40,579 bases of DNA from an uncultured Bacteroidota bacterium (GTDB lineage: Bacteria; Bacteroidota; Bacteroidia; Flavobacteriales; Flavobacteriaceae): positions 1 to 40,579 of the forward strand of contig CABXGL010000013.1 of NCBI GenBank assembly GCA_902511755.1, given 5' to 3'. The notes beneath the pieces were generated by a model. The model was not told the origin of the DNA. It searched no databases and saw nothing but the letters and a program-made list of their open reading frames with translations. Positions 27,318-35,235 of the stretch are shown here, piece after piece; within the stretch, counting starts at the first letter, position 1; every line of letters begins with the position of its first letter. The translations under genes were made by a program, and so were the position numbers.

Positions 27318-27342
27318 ATCCATAATAGTAGAATTAGTTTTT

Positions 27343-27867
27343 TCATATTAATAATCTATTAACCCAGATATAATAAAAGGCACATAGTAAAATCGAGTAT
27401 CTAATAATCTCCGGACCTATTATTTCAAAAAGCGCAAAAGTCATTATACCTAAAAAGGATAGTACAAATAATTCCAAACGATTCTTTAAAAAACCTTCTT
27501 TAAGCGCGGACCTAATAATTAAAACATTTATAGGGATATAAAGACATATCGCTGTTATTAACCCTGGACTAAAATCATTGTAGTAAATGCTAAAAAATAT
27601 ATGGAAGAAAGCATTCGCAACTTGTGTTGTCATTAAATAAAACAAAACAATATGTGCGCTTCCCCTGTTATTCTTAATTAGATGAATAAAAATTGATAGT
27701 AGGATTAGTGAAATGAGAGTAACCAAAATTTCTTCTGTGCTACTTGGGTTATTATCTAAAAAATATCTTAATCTCCATTCTCTAAAATTAAATACTATGT
27801 GCTCCTCAAAATGATGAAGGGCATATATTAATGGCCCAAGAACTATTAGATTTTTAAATTTTTTCAC
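27343..27867 (-). CDS. HXXEE domain membrane protein
   Basis: This 174-residue membrane protein has about five hydrophobic segments and carries the HXXEE signature near its N-terminus as HHFEEH (residues 18-23), with a later TTQVANAFFHIFF segment typical of the family. The function of HXXEE proteins is unknown; the conserved His and Glu residues could bind metal. The start is a GTG that forms the last three bases of repeat copy C. It heads a small operon with the 35- and 59-residue membrane proteins. Confidence 0.75.
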   Translation of the reverse strand: MKKFKNLIVLGPLIYALHHFEEHIVFNFREWRLRYFLDNNPSSTEEILVTLISLILLSIFIHLIKNNRGSAHIVLFYLMTTQVANAFFHIFFSIYYNDFSPGLITAICLYIPINVLIIRSALKEGFLKNRLELFVLSFLGIMTFALFEIIGPEIIRYSILLCAFYYIWVNRLLI

Positions 27868-27893
27868 AATCTAAATATAAGAATTGCTGAATT
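27865..27893 (-). repeat. 56-bp junction element, right-half copy (copy C)
   Basis: On the minus strand the 29 bases 27893-27865 match the last 29 bases of the full copy at 35157-35212 with two differences. They include AGCAATTC, a TATATTTA box and the terminal TTGTG, whose GTG is the HXXEE start codon. The left half of the element is missing. An AT-rich inverted repeat (27911-27919 with 27932-27940) lies just upstream, at the end of the TPR gene. Confidence 0.85.
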
Positions 27894-27929
27894 GCATCAT
27901 TTTTAGATGAATGATTATTTGAATGAATG

Positions 27930-29015
27930 TTAATAATCATCTATAAATCCATCATATGCTTCAGTTTGGCATTTATGCATCACTAGATGTTTTTTTGATA
28001 ATTGTACAATATAAGTATCCTCCGACTTGGCAGCTTTTTCCCAATCTGCGCAAGCTCCATTTAAATCTCCAGATAATTGTTTTACATAGCCTCTTGAAAA
28101 GAGAAAATATACTTCATCAGGCTCAAGTTCCATGAGTTTAGTGTAGTCTTCTATAGAACCCTTATAATCTTCAGACTTTCCTTTTGCCTGTGCAATTGCC
28201 TGCAGATAATAACTAGTTTTATTAGGATTAAGCTTTAAAGCTTTAGTATAGTCTTCTATAGCACCTTTATAATCTTCTAAATTACGCTTTGCATTCCCTC
28301 TTTCACTATAACTATCCTCATCAGGCTTAAGATTTATGACTTTAGTAAAGTCTTCCATAGAACCCTTATAATCCTTTAATCTAGATTTTGCCCACGCCCT
28401 TTCATTGTAAGCCTTTATATTATCAGGATCAAGCTCTATGACTTTAGTATAGTCTTCTACAGCACCCTTATAATCTCTACTTATATTATTTTTAGTATCT
28501 CTATATTTTTTTGAATTAGCTCTTTTACTGTAAGCTATTATATTATCAGGATCAAGTTCTATGATTTTAGTGTAGTCTTCTATAGAACCCTTATAATCTT
28601 CAGCATTATGTCTTTGTGACGCTCTTCTATAGTAAGCTGGTATGTTATCAGGATCAAGTTCTATGATTTTGGTAAAGTCTTTTATAGCAGCCGACCAATT
28701 ATAATCTAATAAATTAGATTTTGCATTCCCTCTTTTATAGTAAGCTGGTATGTTGTCAGGATCAAGCTCTATGACTTTAGTATAGTCTTCTATACCACCC
28801 TTATAATCTAATAAATTAGATTTTGCATTCCCTCTTTTATCGTAAGCTTTTATATTATCAGGATCAAGTTCTATTGCTTTATTATAGTCTTCTAAAGCAC
28901 CTTTATAATCCATTATTTTACTTTTTTTGATACCCATTTTAACAAATTTCCTTGCACTTTGGCTATAAGATGTGTAACTAAATAAGATGAGTAATACAAT
29001 TAAAAGTTTCTTCAC
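27930..29015 (-). CDS. Secreted tetratricopeptide-repeat protein
   Basis: This 361-residue protein has a signal peptide (KKLLIVLLILFSYTSYS) followed by about nine TPR units of 34 residues with the pattern DYKGAIEDYTKVIELDPDNI..AY..RGNAKSNL. Such solenoids bind other proteins, so a periplasmic or surface scaffold role is likely. Two units carry insertions (DYNWSAAIKDF and YRDTKNNISRDYKG). Repeat DNA is nearly identical between adjacent units, suggesting recent expansion. The start is GTG, the last codon of repeat copy B; no ATG is available before the basic start of the signal peptide. Confidence 0.85.
   Translation of the reverse strand: MKKLLIVLLILFSYTSYSQSARKFVKMGIKKSKIMDYKGALEDYNKAIELDPDNIKAYDKRGNAKSNLLDYKGGIEDYTKVIELDPDNIPAYYKRGNAKSNLLDYNWSAAIKDFTKIIELDPDNIPAYYRRASQRHNAEDYKGSIEDYTKIIELDPDNIIAYSKRANSKKYRDTKNNISRDYKGAVEDYTKVIELDPDNIKAYNERAWAKSRLKDYKGSMEDFTKVINLKPDEDSYSERGNAKRNLEDYKGAIEDYTKALKLNPNKTSYYLQAIAQAKGKSEDYKGSIEDYTKLMELEPDEVYFLFSRGYVKQLSGDLNGACADWEKAAKSEDTYIVQLSKKHLVMHKCQTEAYDGFIDDY
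28699..28840 (-). repeat. Tandem 102-bp coding repeat inside the TPR gene
   Basis: A 40-base segment containing TAATAAATTAGATTTTGCAT occurs at 28699-28738 and again at 28801-28840, exactly 102 bases (34 codons) apart, with no or almost no change. Neighbouring units are more diverged. This is the clearest part of a longer TPR-encoding repeat array. Confidence 0.8.
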
Positions 29016-29068
29016 AACATAAATATATGAATTGCTGAATCAAAAGAAGAAGATATACCTATAGTTTA
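29013..29068 (-). repeat. 56-bp junction element, full copy (copy B)
   Basis: Read on the minus strand the element runs from TAAACTATAGG through ATATCTTCTTCTTTT and AGCAATTC to TATATTTATGTTGTG. It is the same length as the copy at 35157-35212 and matches it at 49 of 56 positions. Its first three bases are the stop codon of the MORN-protease gene, and its last three are the GTG start of the TPR gene. Confidence 0.9.
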
Positions 29069-30043
29069 GAAAGTTAATTCTCCAGCTTCTATATCTATAC
29101 TGAATGATTTTGATGGAGCTAACAAAGCATTTAAGCCAAGTAAATTAGAGGCATTTACATTGTCCAATACACTACATTGAATATCTTCAATCTCATATTT
29201 ACCTATTTTCATTTTATCAATGAGGTATGTTGCTCCTTTAACAATATCTCCATTAGCAATTTCAAATGAATTATCTGTTTTATTTTTAATTTTTATTTGC
29301 TTTAAAGTAACAAGAGCATAAAAAATTTCTTTATTAATCACGACAGTTGATGCTCCAGAATCCAATACCATAGGAAACTTTGTTCCATTAAAATCTACTT
29401 CAACAATTATGCTACTTTGATTATAAAAAATTGGAACTGCATTAGGATTGTTTTTGTTTGCATCTATCCAATCATTTTCAAACCAATTACCATCATTTTG
29501 AATTCCACCCTCTGGTGTTATAATTTTACCTATACCTTGTCTTTTGCCATTTAGAACTCCACCTAAATATTTGTTACCATTAGCATATTCAATTTCACCA
29601 TTTTTATCATTTAAAATATCATTGATAAAATTTCCTTTATAAATTCTAAAGTCGCCACCTACTAATGGTTGTTTTTTTTCACCTTTTCCATTCAATTTCC
29701 AATCAGTTATATTATTCTCAATTATTTTAGTAATAAATCCGTTTTTTATTGTACCATTAGGCATTGTAATTTTTCCTTCTTTTGTTCCGTCAATATTAAT
29801 AACATCTTCTCCATCAGTAAAATAACCTTCAAAAATTATTTTATTTTTTTTTCCAAAATTTTCATAAGTATATTTTCCTAATCCCTCAGGGAATTTATTT
29901 TTAAATTCTCCCTCATACGTTCCTTTTGTACCCGTTAGGTTATATTTTTTTGTTCCTATTCCATCATCACAATCTCCTTTTATACATTGAGAATTAGCAA
30001 TAAAACAAATTAAAAGAGTTGAAGTTATTAGTAGTTTTTTCAT
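29066..30043 (-). CDS. Secreted MORN-repeat protein with a C-terminal retropepsin-like aspartic protease domain
   Basis: This 325-residue protein begins with a signal peptide (KKLLITSTLLICFIANS). Residues about 40-190 contain MORN-type repeats (TYEGEFKNKFPEGLGKY, YKGNFINDIL...NG, YLGGVLNGKRQGIGKI), beta-hairpin units that bind membranes or proteins. Residues about 210-325 form a single-copy aspartic protease domain with the active-site motif LDSGAST (D228) and the downstream LGLNAL segment. One DSG motif means it must dimerise, like retropepsins. The combination suggests a protease anchored or targeted by MORN repeats. Its TAA stop is the first codon of repeat copy B. Confidence 0.8.
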   Translation of the reverse strand: MKKLLITSTLLICFIANSQCIKGDCDDGIGTKKYNLTGTKGTYEGEFKNKFPEGLGKYTYENFGKKNKIIFEGYFTDGEDVINIDGTKEGKITMPNGTIKNGFITKIIENNITDWKLNGKGEKKQPLVGGDFRIYKGNFINDILNDKNGEIEYANGNKYLGGVLNGKRQGIGKIITPEGGIQNDGNWFENDWIDANKNNPNAVPIFYNQSSIIVEVDFNGTKFPMVLDSGASTVVINKEIFYALVTLKQIKIKNKTDNSFEIANGDIVKGATYLIDKMKIGKYEIEDIQCSVLDNVNASNLLGLNALLAPSKSFSIDIEAGELTF

Positions 30044-30065
30044 TTTAGATAATATTTTTTAATTA

Positions 30066-31589
30066 TTAATTGTTTTTTCTAGGTAATAGATTATCGTGCA
30101 TTGCGGCATGATATACAAATGAAGCAACAATTACAGCGTTCTTTTTTATATCTTCAATTGGGATAGTATCATAATAGTCAAGATTAGTATGACCGCCTGT
30201 ACCTCCTACTCTATCTTGCAAAAATTGGAAAGCTGGTAAGCCTACCCTATCAAATGGAATGTGGTCAGTACTTCCTACACTTTGTGATGCAATAGTAGTC
30301 ATTCCAAGATCTTTAAAGGGTGACATCCAAGATGTAAATGCTTGTCGGACATGCTCATTGTCTTGTAAATAAATTCCACGATACTGCCCTGGTCCATAAT
30401 CTTGATTAAAATAAGCAGAGAATTTGTCATAATCTCTTTTTTTACCAATGTTAGGATCATTTGGATTACCAAAATGTTTATTTACATATTCTCTAGAGCC
30501 ATAAAGTCCTTGTTCTTCACCTGACCAAAGAGCGATACGAATAGTTCTTCTGGGTTTAATATCAATTGCTTTTAATATACGCATGGCTTCTAACATTACA
30601 GCAACACCTGAAGTATTATCACTTGCGTTTGGACTTGCATGCCATGTATCAAAATGAGCCCCTAACATAACTATTTCATCTTTAAGATCTGTCCCTGGAA
30701 TTTCACCTATCGTATTTCGGGCCTTTCTTCTATTCTTGCCAATTTTATTTTTTATTTCTAACTCTATTTTTATTGGAATATCTCTTTTTGCAATACGAAC
30801 CATTCTGTTATAATGTTCAGGTGTAACAGCAACAATTGGCAAGTGATCTAATGTTTCTTCACGTCCCCATTTATCTTGCTTAGCACCTGGACGAGCAAAA
30901 CCTCTAACCGCTGCAATCCAACCACTGCGCGACTCTAATATTGCAATTACGCCTTCATCTTTAAAAAAAGAATTTCTTTCAATTGTTGAAACCAAATCAG
31001 GATTAGATGGAGGGCGAGGTCCTCTTGCTTCTTTTGGAAATGGTTTTTGTGAAATTTCAAATAATTCACTATCAGTATATCTAGGCGTGCCCTTACTATA
31101 TCTATCTAAATCAATTTTTGGTGGTGGTGTAGCTAAAACAGCTTTCCCATTAAGTTTACCTCTATACTTATTAAAGTCTGATTTAGTTATTATTTCTACA
31201 AGGCTAACTGACAATTTTTTTCTACCATCTATCCCTGGTGTGTGTGATATTGGATAACCAACCATTACTTGCTGATCTGGTTCTAAAAGATGAAGAGAAA
31301 AATATTCATTGTCCCAACTAACTCCATAATCCATGAAAGGTTCAAGTTTAGTGTTTTTTAAGCCAATACGCTTCATTTCTATAATTAACCAATCTTGGGC
31401 ACGTCTCATATCTTCTGAATTAGTTAGACGGGCTCCTAGTACATCGGTCATATAAGATAAAGTATTCGCAATTTCAGATCGTTGAAAACCTTCTTCACGT
31501 ATTTTTGAAACAGTTTCCAAATCAACTTCATATGTAAGTTGACCAAAAGAAACAAGAGGAATGAATATTAGTATTATTAGTTTTTTCAT
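30066..31589 (-). CDS. Secreted M28 family metallopeptidase
   Basis: This 507-residue exported zinc aminopeptidase or carboxypeptidase starts with a signal peptide (KKLIILIFIPLVSFG). The metal ligands of clan MH are visible: His in LGAHFDTW, the bridging Asp in ASDNTSG, the Glu pair in WSGEEQGLYGS, the Asp in FNQDYGPGQ and the final His in STDHIPFD. An insert at about 130-250 looks like a PA domain. It lies between the CocE/NonD hydrolase (60 bases) and the MORN protease (22 bases), giving three hydrolytic enzymes in a row, likely for extracellular or periplasmic peptide breakdown. Confidence 0.9.
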   Translation of the reverse strand: MKKLIILIFIPLVSFGQLTYEVDLETVSKIREEGFQRSEIANTLSYMTDVLGARLTNSEDMRRAQDWLIIEMKRIGLKNTKLEPFMDYGVSWDNEYFSLHLLEPDQQVMVGYPISHTPGIDGRKKLSVSLVEIITKSDFNKYRGKLNGKAVLATPPPKIDLDRYSKGTPRYTDSELFEISQKPFPKEARGPRPPSNPDLVSTIERNSFFKDEGVIAILESRSGWIAAVRGFARPGAKQDKWGREETLDHLPIVAVTPEHYNRMVRIAKRDIPIKIELEIKNKIGKNRRKARNTIGEIPGTDLKDEIVMLGAHFDTWHASPNASDNTSGVAVMLEAMRILKAIDIKPRRTIRIALWSGEEQGLYGSREYVNKHFGNPNDPNIGKKRDYDKFSAYFNQDYGPGQYRGIYLQDNEHVRQAFTSWMSPFKDLGMTTIASQSVGSTDHIPFDRVGLPAFQFLQDRVGGTGGHTNLDYYDTIPIEDIKKNAVIVASFVYHAAMHDNLLPRKNN

Positions 31590-31649
31590 AGTCTTAAATT
31601 AATTTAATTCTTAATTTAATCAAAATAGAGAAACTTTTGTTAGCTGGTT

Positions 31650-33500
31650 TTACTTTTCTACTATAGGTAATTCAATATATGTTGAATTTTTACTATTACA
31701 GTAAATAGTATGAGTTGCCCTTATAAAGTCACTATCTTTTGCTTTAAAAATGTTTGGGACATAGTTTTGTGGGTTGCGATCTATTATTGGAAACCAAGTG
31801 CTTTGTATTTGAATCATTATTTTATGTCCTTTTAAAAAAACATGATCTATTTGATGTAAGTCTATTATAATCTCTTCTGGTTTATTTGGTATAAATGGTT
31901 CTGGTTTCTCGAAACTTTTTCTAAAACGACCTCTAAAAACTTCCATAGTAACAGGAAATTGATATCCACTCATGGTTATGTCTTCTTTATAAAAATCAGG
32001 ATATACATCTATGATCTTCACAATGAAATCGGCATCAGTAGCAGTGGTACTGGCATTAATATATGCTTTTATCTTTCCAGTTACTGTTAAATTTTCTGTT
32101 AAGGTTTCTGTTGTAAAATTCAATACATCTGGTCTAGAACTAACGAAGCGCTGGTCTTCTACATGCCAAGAACTCCAGTTACTTTCTGATGTAAATGTTG
32201 ATTCTATTGGTCTTTTTCTATAAGGAATTGGTTTTGAAGGATCACTTATATAGCTTACCGATCCTGATTCTAAATTTGGTTTATTAAAAGAACTTGTATT
32301 GTCTATATGAGTATATAATCGTTTGATTGTTGCATTTTTTGCTGGCCACGCATCATATGATTTCCATGTATTAGAACCCGTTTGAAAAGTATACACCTCA
32401 TTATATATTCCCTCACCAATCCCTTTTAACCAATAATCAAACCATTTTTTTTCAAAATCCCGAAACCACTCAGATGTATTGCTTCCAAATTCTATTTCCC
32501 CAAGTGAATTACCATCATCAAACGACCATTGGCCATGATTCCATGGACCAAGAATCATATAATTTTTATTAGAAGTATCCTTCTTTTCTAAATGTTCATA
32601 CATTACTTGAGGACCCATCAAATCTTCTGAGTCGTAATACCCACCTACATGTAAAATAGGAATTTCAGGAGCATGAATATTGGTTAAACTTGATTGTTGT
32701 TTCCAATAATTATCGTAATTAGGATGGTCTACGAAATCATTCCATGATGAAAATTTACCTTTAAAATATTTTTCATTAACATTATTTAAAGCCCCAAGGT
32801 TTAAATACCAATCAAATACATCATATTGAGGAAATGGAAATAAACTAAGAGACTCTTTAATGTTTTCAACCAAATATGCATACTCTAATGCATAACTTAA
32901 TCTAAATGCACCATTATGATGAAAATCGTCACCTAAAAACATATCTGCTGGTGAAGCCTGTGGAGAGCTTGCTTTTAATGCTGGATGTGGGTCTACTGAA
33001 GCTTGCAAAGAAGTAAGTCCTGGATAAGAAATACCATAAATACCAGCCTTGCCATTGTTATTAGATATGTTTTTAATCAACCAATCTACAGTATCATAAG
33101 CATCAGTACTCTCATCAGTTTTAGAGCTATCTTTTAAATGATACAAGGGTTTGGCTACTTCAAAAATACCTTCACTTTTAGATCTTCCTCTTATGTCTTG
33201 AATTACAAAAATATATCCTCCCTCAGCTAATCTCTTAGGAACTGGCATGTTTTCAGTTTTAATAGAATCTCCTTTCTTATAAGATGTTTCAGAGCCGTAA
33301 GGTGTTCTTTTTAAAAGAAATGGAAAAGATTCTGTATTTCCAATAGGTTTTAATATTTCGGTATATAGCATTATTCCATCTCGCATAGGAATCATGTGTG
33401 ATTCTTTTGTGTATAATTTAATACTCGTATTGTCTTGAGCAATAAGAATATTGAAAGAAACAAGTGGAATAATTAATAATAGCAGAATTAATTTTTTCAT
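31650..33500 (-). CDS. Secreted CocE/NonD family hydrolase (X-Pro dipeptidyl-peptidase S15-like)
   Basis: This 616-residue exported alpha/beta hydrolase resembles alpha-amino-acid ester hydrolases and glutaryl-7-ACA acylases. It has a signal peptide (KKLILLLLIIPLVSFN). The nucleophile is S158 in GIYGISYPG, the likely acid is Asp in HVGGYYDSED, and the likely base is His in GPWNHGQW. A C-terminal jellyroll of the S15 type follows from about residue 420 (NLTVTGKIKAYINAS). It may cleave peptides, esters or amides. It follows the GMC oxidoreductase by 15 bases on the same strand. Confidence 0.88.
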   Translation of the reverse strand: MKKLILLLLIIPLVSFNILIAQDNTSIKLYTKESHMIPMRDGIMLYTEILKPIGNTESFPFLLKRTPYGSETSYKKGDSIKTENMPVPKRLAEGGYIFVIQDIRGRSKSEGIFEVAKPLYHLKDSSKTDESTDAYDTVDWLIKNISNNNGKAGIYGISYPGLTSLQASVDPHPALKASSPQASPADMFLGDDFHHNGAFRLSYALEYAYLVENIKESLSLFPFPQYDVFDWYLNLGALNNVNEKYFKGKFSSWNDFVDHPNYDNYWKQQSSLTNIHAPEIPILHVGGYYDSEDLMGPQVMYEHLEKKDTSNKNYMILGPWNHGQWSFDDGNSLGEIEFGSNTSEWFRDFEKKWFDYWLKGIGEGIYNEVYTFQTGSNTWKSYDAWPAKNATIKRLYTHIDNTSSFNKPNLESGSVSYISDPSKPIPYRKRPIESTFTSESNWSSWHVEDQRFVSSRPDVLNFTTETLTENLTVTGKIKAYINASTTATDADFIVKIIDVYPDFYKEDITMSGYQFPVTMEVFRGRFRKSFEKPEPFIPNKPEEIIIDLHQIDHVFLKGHKIMIQIQSTWFPIIDRNPQNYVPNIFKAKDSDFIRATHTIYCNSKNSTYIELPIVEK

Positions 33501-33515
33501 TTAATTAAAATAATT

Positions 33516-35159
33516 TTAGGTAGTGTTTAAAATCATATCTGCTGCTTTTTCTGCAATCATATATACAGGAGCATTAGTGTTTCCAGAAACAATTTTAGGC
33601 ATAATTGAGGCATCAACTACTCTCAAATTACTAATCCCATGTACTTTTAAAGAAGAATCTACTACAGACATCTTATCTGTTCCCATTTTACAAGTACCTA
33701 CAGGATGATAGACTGTTTCAAGAGTTTTTTTTATGTGTTCAATAAGAAAATCGTCTGAAGATCGATTAATAGGAAGTCTATCTAATTTAATATGTTTTTT
33801 TAAGGATTCATCTTTCATTAGTTTAAATACTAGCTTGCCTCCTTTAATAAGTTTATCCAGATCATCTTTTTCTTGTAAAAAATTAGGCTGAATAATTGGT
33901 GGTGCTTTTGGATCTGAAGATGAAAGACTAACGGTTCCTCTACTTTTAGGATGTAATAATGTTGGCAGTATAGTAAAACCATCTACTCTTGGATAATCAT
34001 AAAGATCATAGGCATCATAACCATACTTATTATCTATACATATTGGAGAAAAATGTAATTGAAAATCTACTTTTCCACCCATTTGATCAAGATCAAAAAA
34101 GGCTACACCTTCTAGAGGACCAGCACAAAAAACTCCTTTATTGTTAACATAGTAATTCCAAGCAGCTTTAAGTTGATTTAATGGTGAGATATAATGATTA
34201 ATACCTTCTTGAGTTTTTGATTGTGCACATATTGGATAAAACAAATGATCCTGTAAATTCTTACCAACTCCATTTAATTCATGTAAGCAATCAATACCAT
34301 GTTTTCTTAATTCGTAAGTTTCTCCAATTCCAGACAACATTAATAGTTGTGGTGATTGAAAAGATCCAGCAGAAAGTATGATCTCTTTTTGTACATATAC
34401 TTTAACTTTTTTTGAACCTTTAATATACTCTACTCCTACAGCTTCCTTACCATTTAAAATCACCTTACAAACTTGAGCATTTGTTATAGCAGTCAAGTTA
34501 TTTCTATTTAAAACAGGTTTTAAAAAAGCTGCTGCTCCGCTATGACGTTTTCCATTTTTAATAGTACTATGAACCAAACTAGCTCCCTCCTGATTTAATC
34601 CATTATAATCATCATTTTTTGGTATACCCATTTTTTCACAAGCTGAAATAAATCCATCAACATAAGGTGTTTTAAATTTTGTTGGAAGCGTAACATTTAA
34701 TTCTCCAGAACTTCCATGAAAATCAGAATCTACCTTATCTATTTGTTCATGATGTTCTGATCGTTTAAAATAAGGTAGCACATCTTTATATCCCCAACCA
34801 TCATTACCAGCCTCTGCCCAGCCATCATAATCTTCAGCATTCCCTCTTACATAAGCCATAGCATTTGTAGAACTACTACCACCTAAGGCTTTTCCCCTGG
34901 GCAAATAGATTTTTCGATTCAATACATTAGACTGATTTTCGGACCAAAAACCCCAATCTTGTTTGCTTTTATGAACCTTTAAGTAAGCACCGGGAATATG
35001 AATATTCATATTTGAATCCGGTCCTCCTGCTTCTAATAATAGAACTGAATTTTGGGGATTTTTAGACAAACGATTTGCCAATACACAACCTGCAGAACCT
35101 GCACCAATTATAATATAATCGTAATATTCTCCTGAAAATGGTTCGTTTGAAATTTTCAC
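33516..35159 (-). CDS. GMC family FAD-dependent oxidoreductase (choline dehydrogenase-like)
   Basis: This 547-residue flavoprotein oxidises alcohols or related substrates. The FAD Rossmann motif GAGSAG is at 19-24. The first GMC signature [19 protein letters not shown] and the [15 protein letters not shown] segment follow. The second signature is around [17 protein letters not shown], and the C-terminus has active-site histidine in VYHPVGTC and asparagine in [10 protein letters not shown]. It lacks a signal peptide. It resembles BetA in size, but no betaine genes are near and the substrate is unknown. Its GTG start is the end of repeat copy A. Confidence 0.9.
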   Translation of the reverse strand: MKISNEPFSGEYYDYIIIGAGSAGCVLANRLSKNPQNSVLLLEAGGPDSNMNIHIPGAYLKVHKSKQDWGFWSENQSNVLNRKIYLPRGKALGGSSSTNAMAYVRGNAEDYDGWAEAGNDGWGYKDVLPYFKRSEHHEQIDKVDSDFHGSSGELNVTLPTKFKTPYVDGFISACEKMGIPKNDDYNGLNQEGASLVHSTIKNGKRHSGAAAFLKPVLNRNNLTAITNAQVCKVILNGKEAVGVEYIKGSKKVKVYVQKEIILSAGSFQSPQLLMLSGIGETYELRKHGIDCLHELNGVGKNLQDHLFYPICAQSKTQEGINHYISPLNQLKAAWNYYVNNKGVFCAGPLEGVAFFDLDQMGGKVDFQLHFSPICIDNKYGYDAYDLYDYPRVDGFTILPTLLHPKSRGTVSLSSSDPKAPPIIQPNFLQEKDDLDKLIKGGKLVFKLMKDESLKKHIKLDRLPINRSSDDFLIEHIKKTLETVYHPVGTCKMGTDKMSVVDSSLKVHGISNLRVVDASIMPKIVSGNTNAPVYMIAEKAADMILNTT

Positions 35160-35212
35160 AAACTAAATATAAGAATTGCTAAATTAAAAGAAGAAGATAT
35201 GCCTATGGTTTA
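35157..35212 (-). repeat. 56-bp junction element, full copy (copy A)
   Basis: Read on the minus strand it runs from TAAACCATAGG through ATATCTTCTTCTTTTA and AGCAATTC to TATATTTAGTTTGTG. The GTG is the start codon of the GMC oxidoreductase. Here the upstream gene (GH117-like) stops 23 bases before the element, unlike copies B and D. It matches copy B at 49 of 56 positions and copy D at 28 of 28. Confidence 0.9.
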
Positions 35213-35235
35213 TTAGTCATTGTTACCACCAATTA

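Noticed and set aside
27911-27940. Inverted repeat after the TPR gene as a terminator
   Set aside because: The 9-bp stem is almost entirely A-T and no T tract follows on the minus strand. It may be chance in AT-rich DNA.
27009-35212. The 56-bp elements as integron attC sites
   Set aside because: They lack the paired core sites (RYYYAAC and GTTRRRY) and a strong imperfect palindrome, and no integron integrase is visible. Only a weak AAAC/GTTT pairing of the ends exists.
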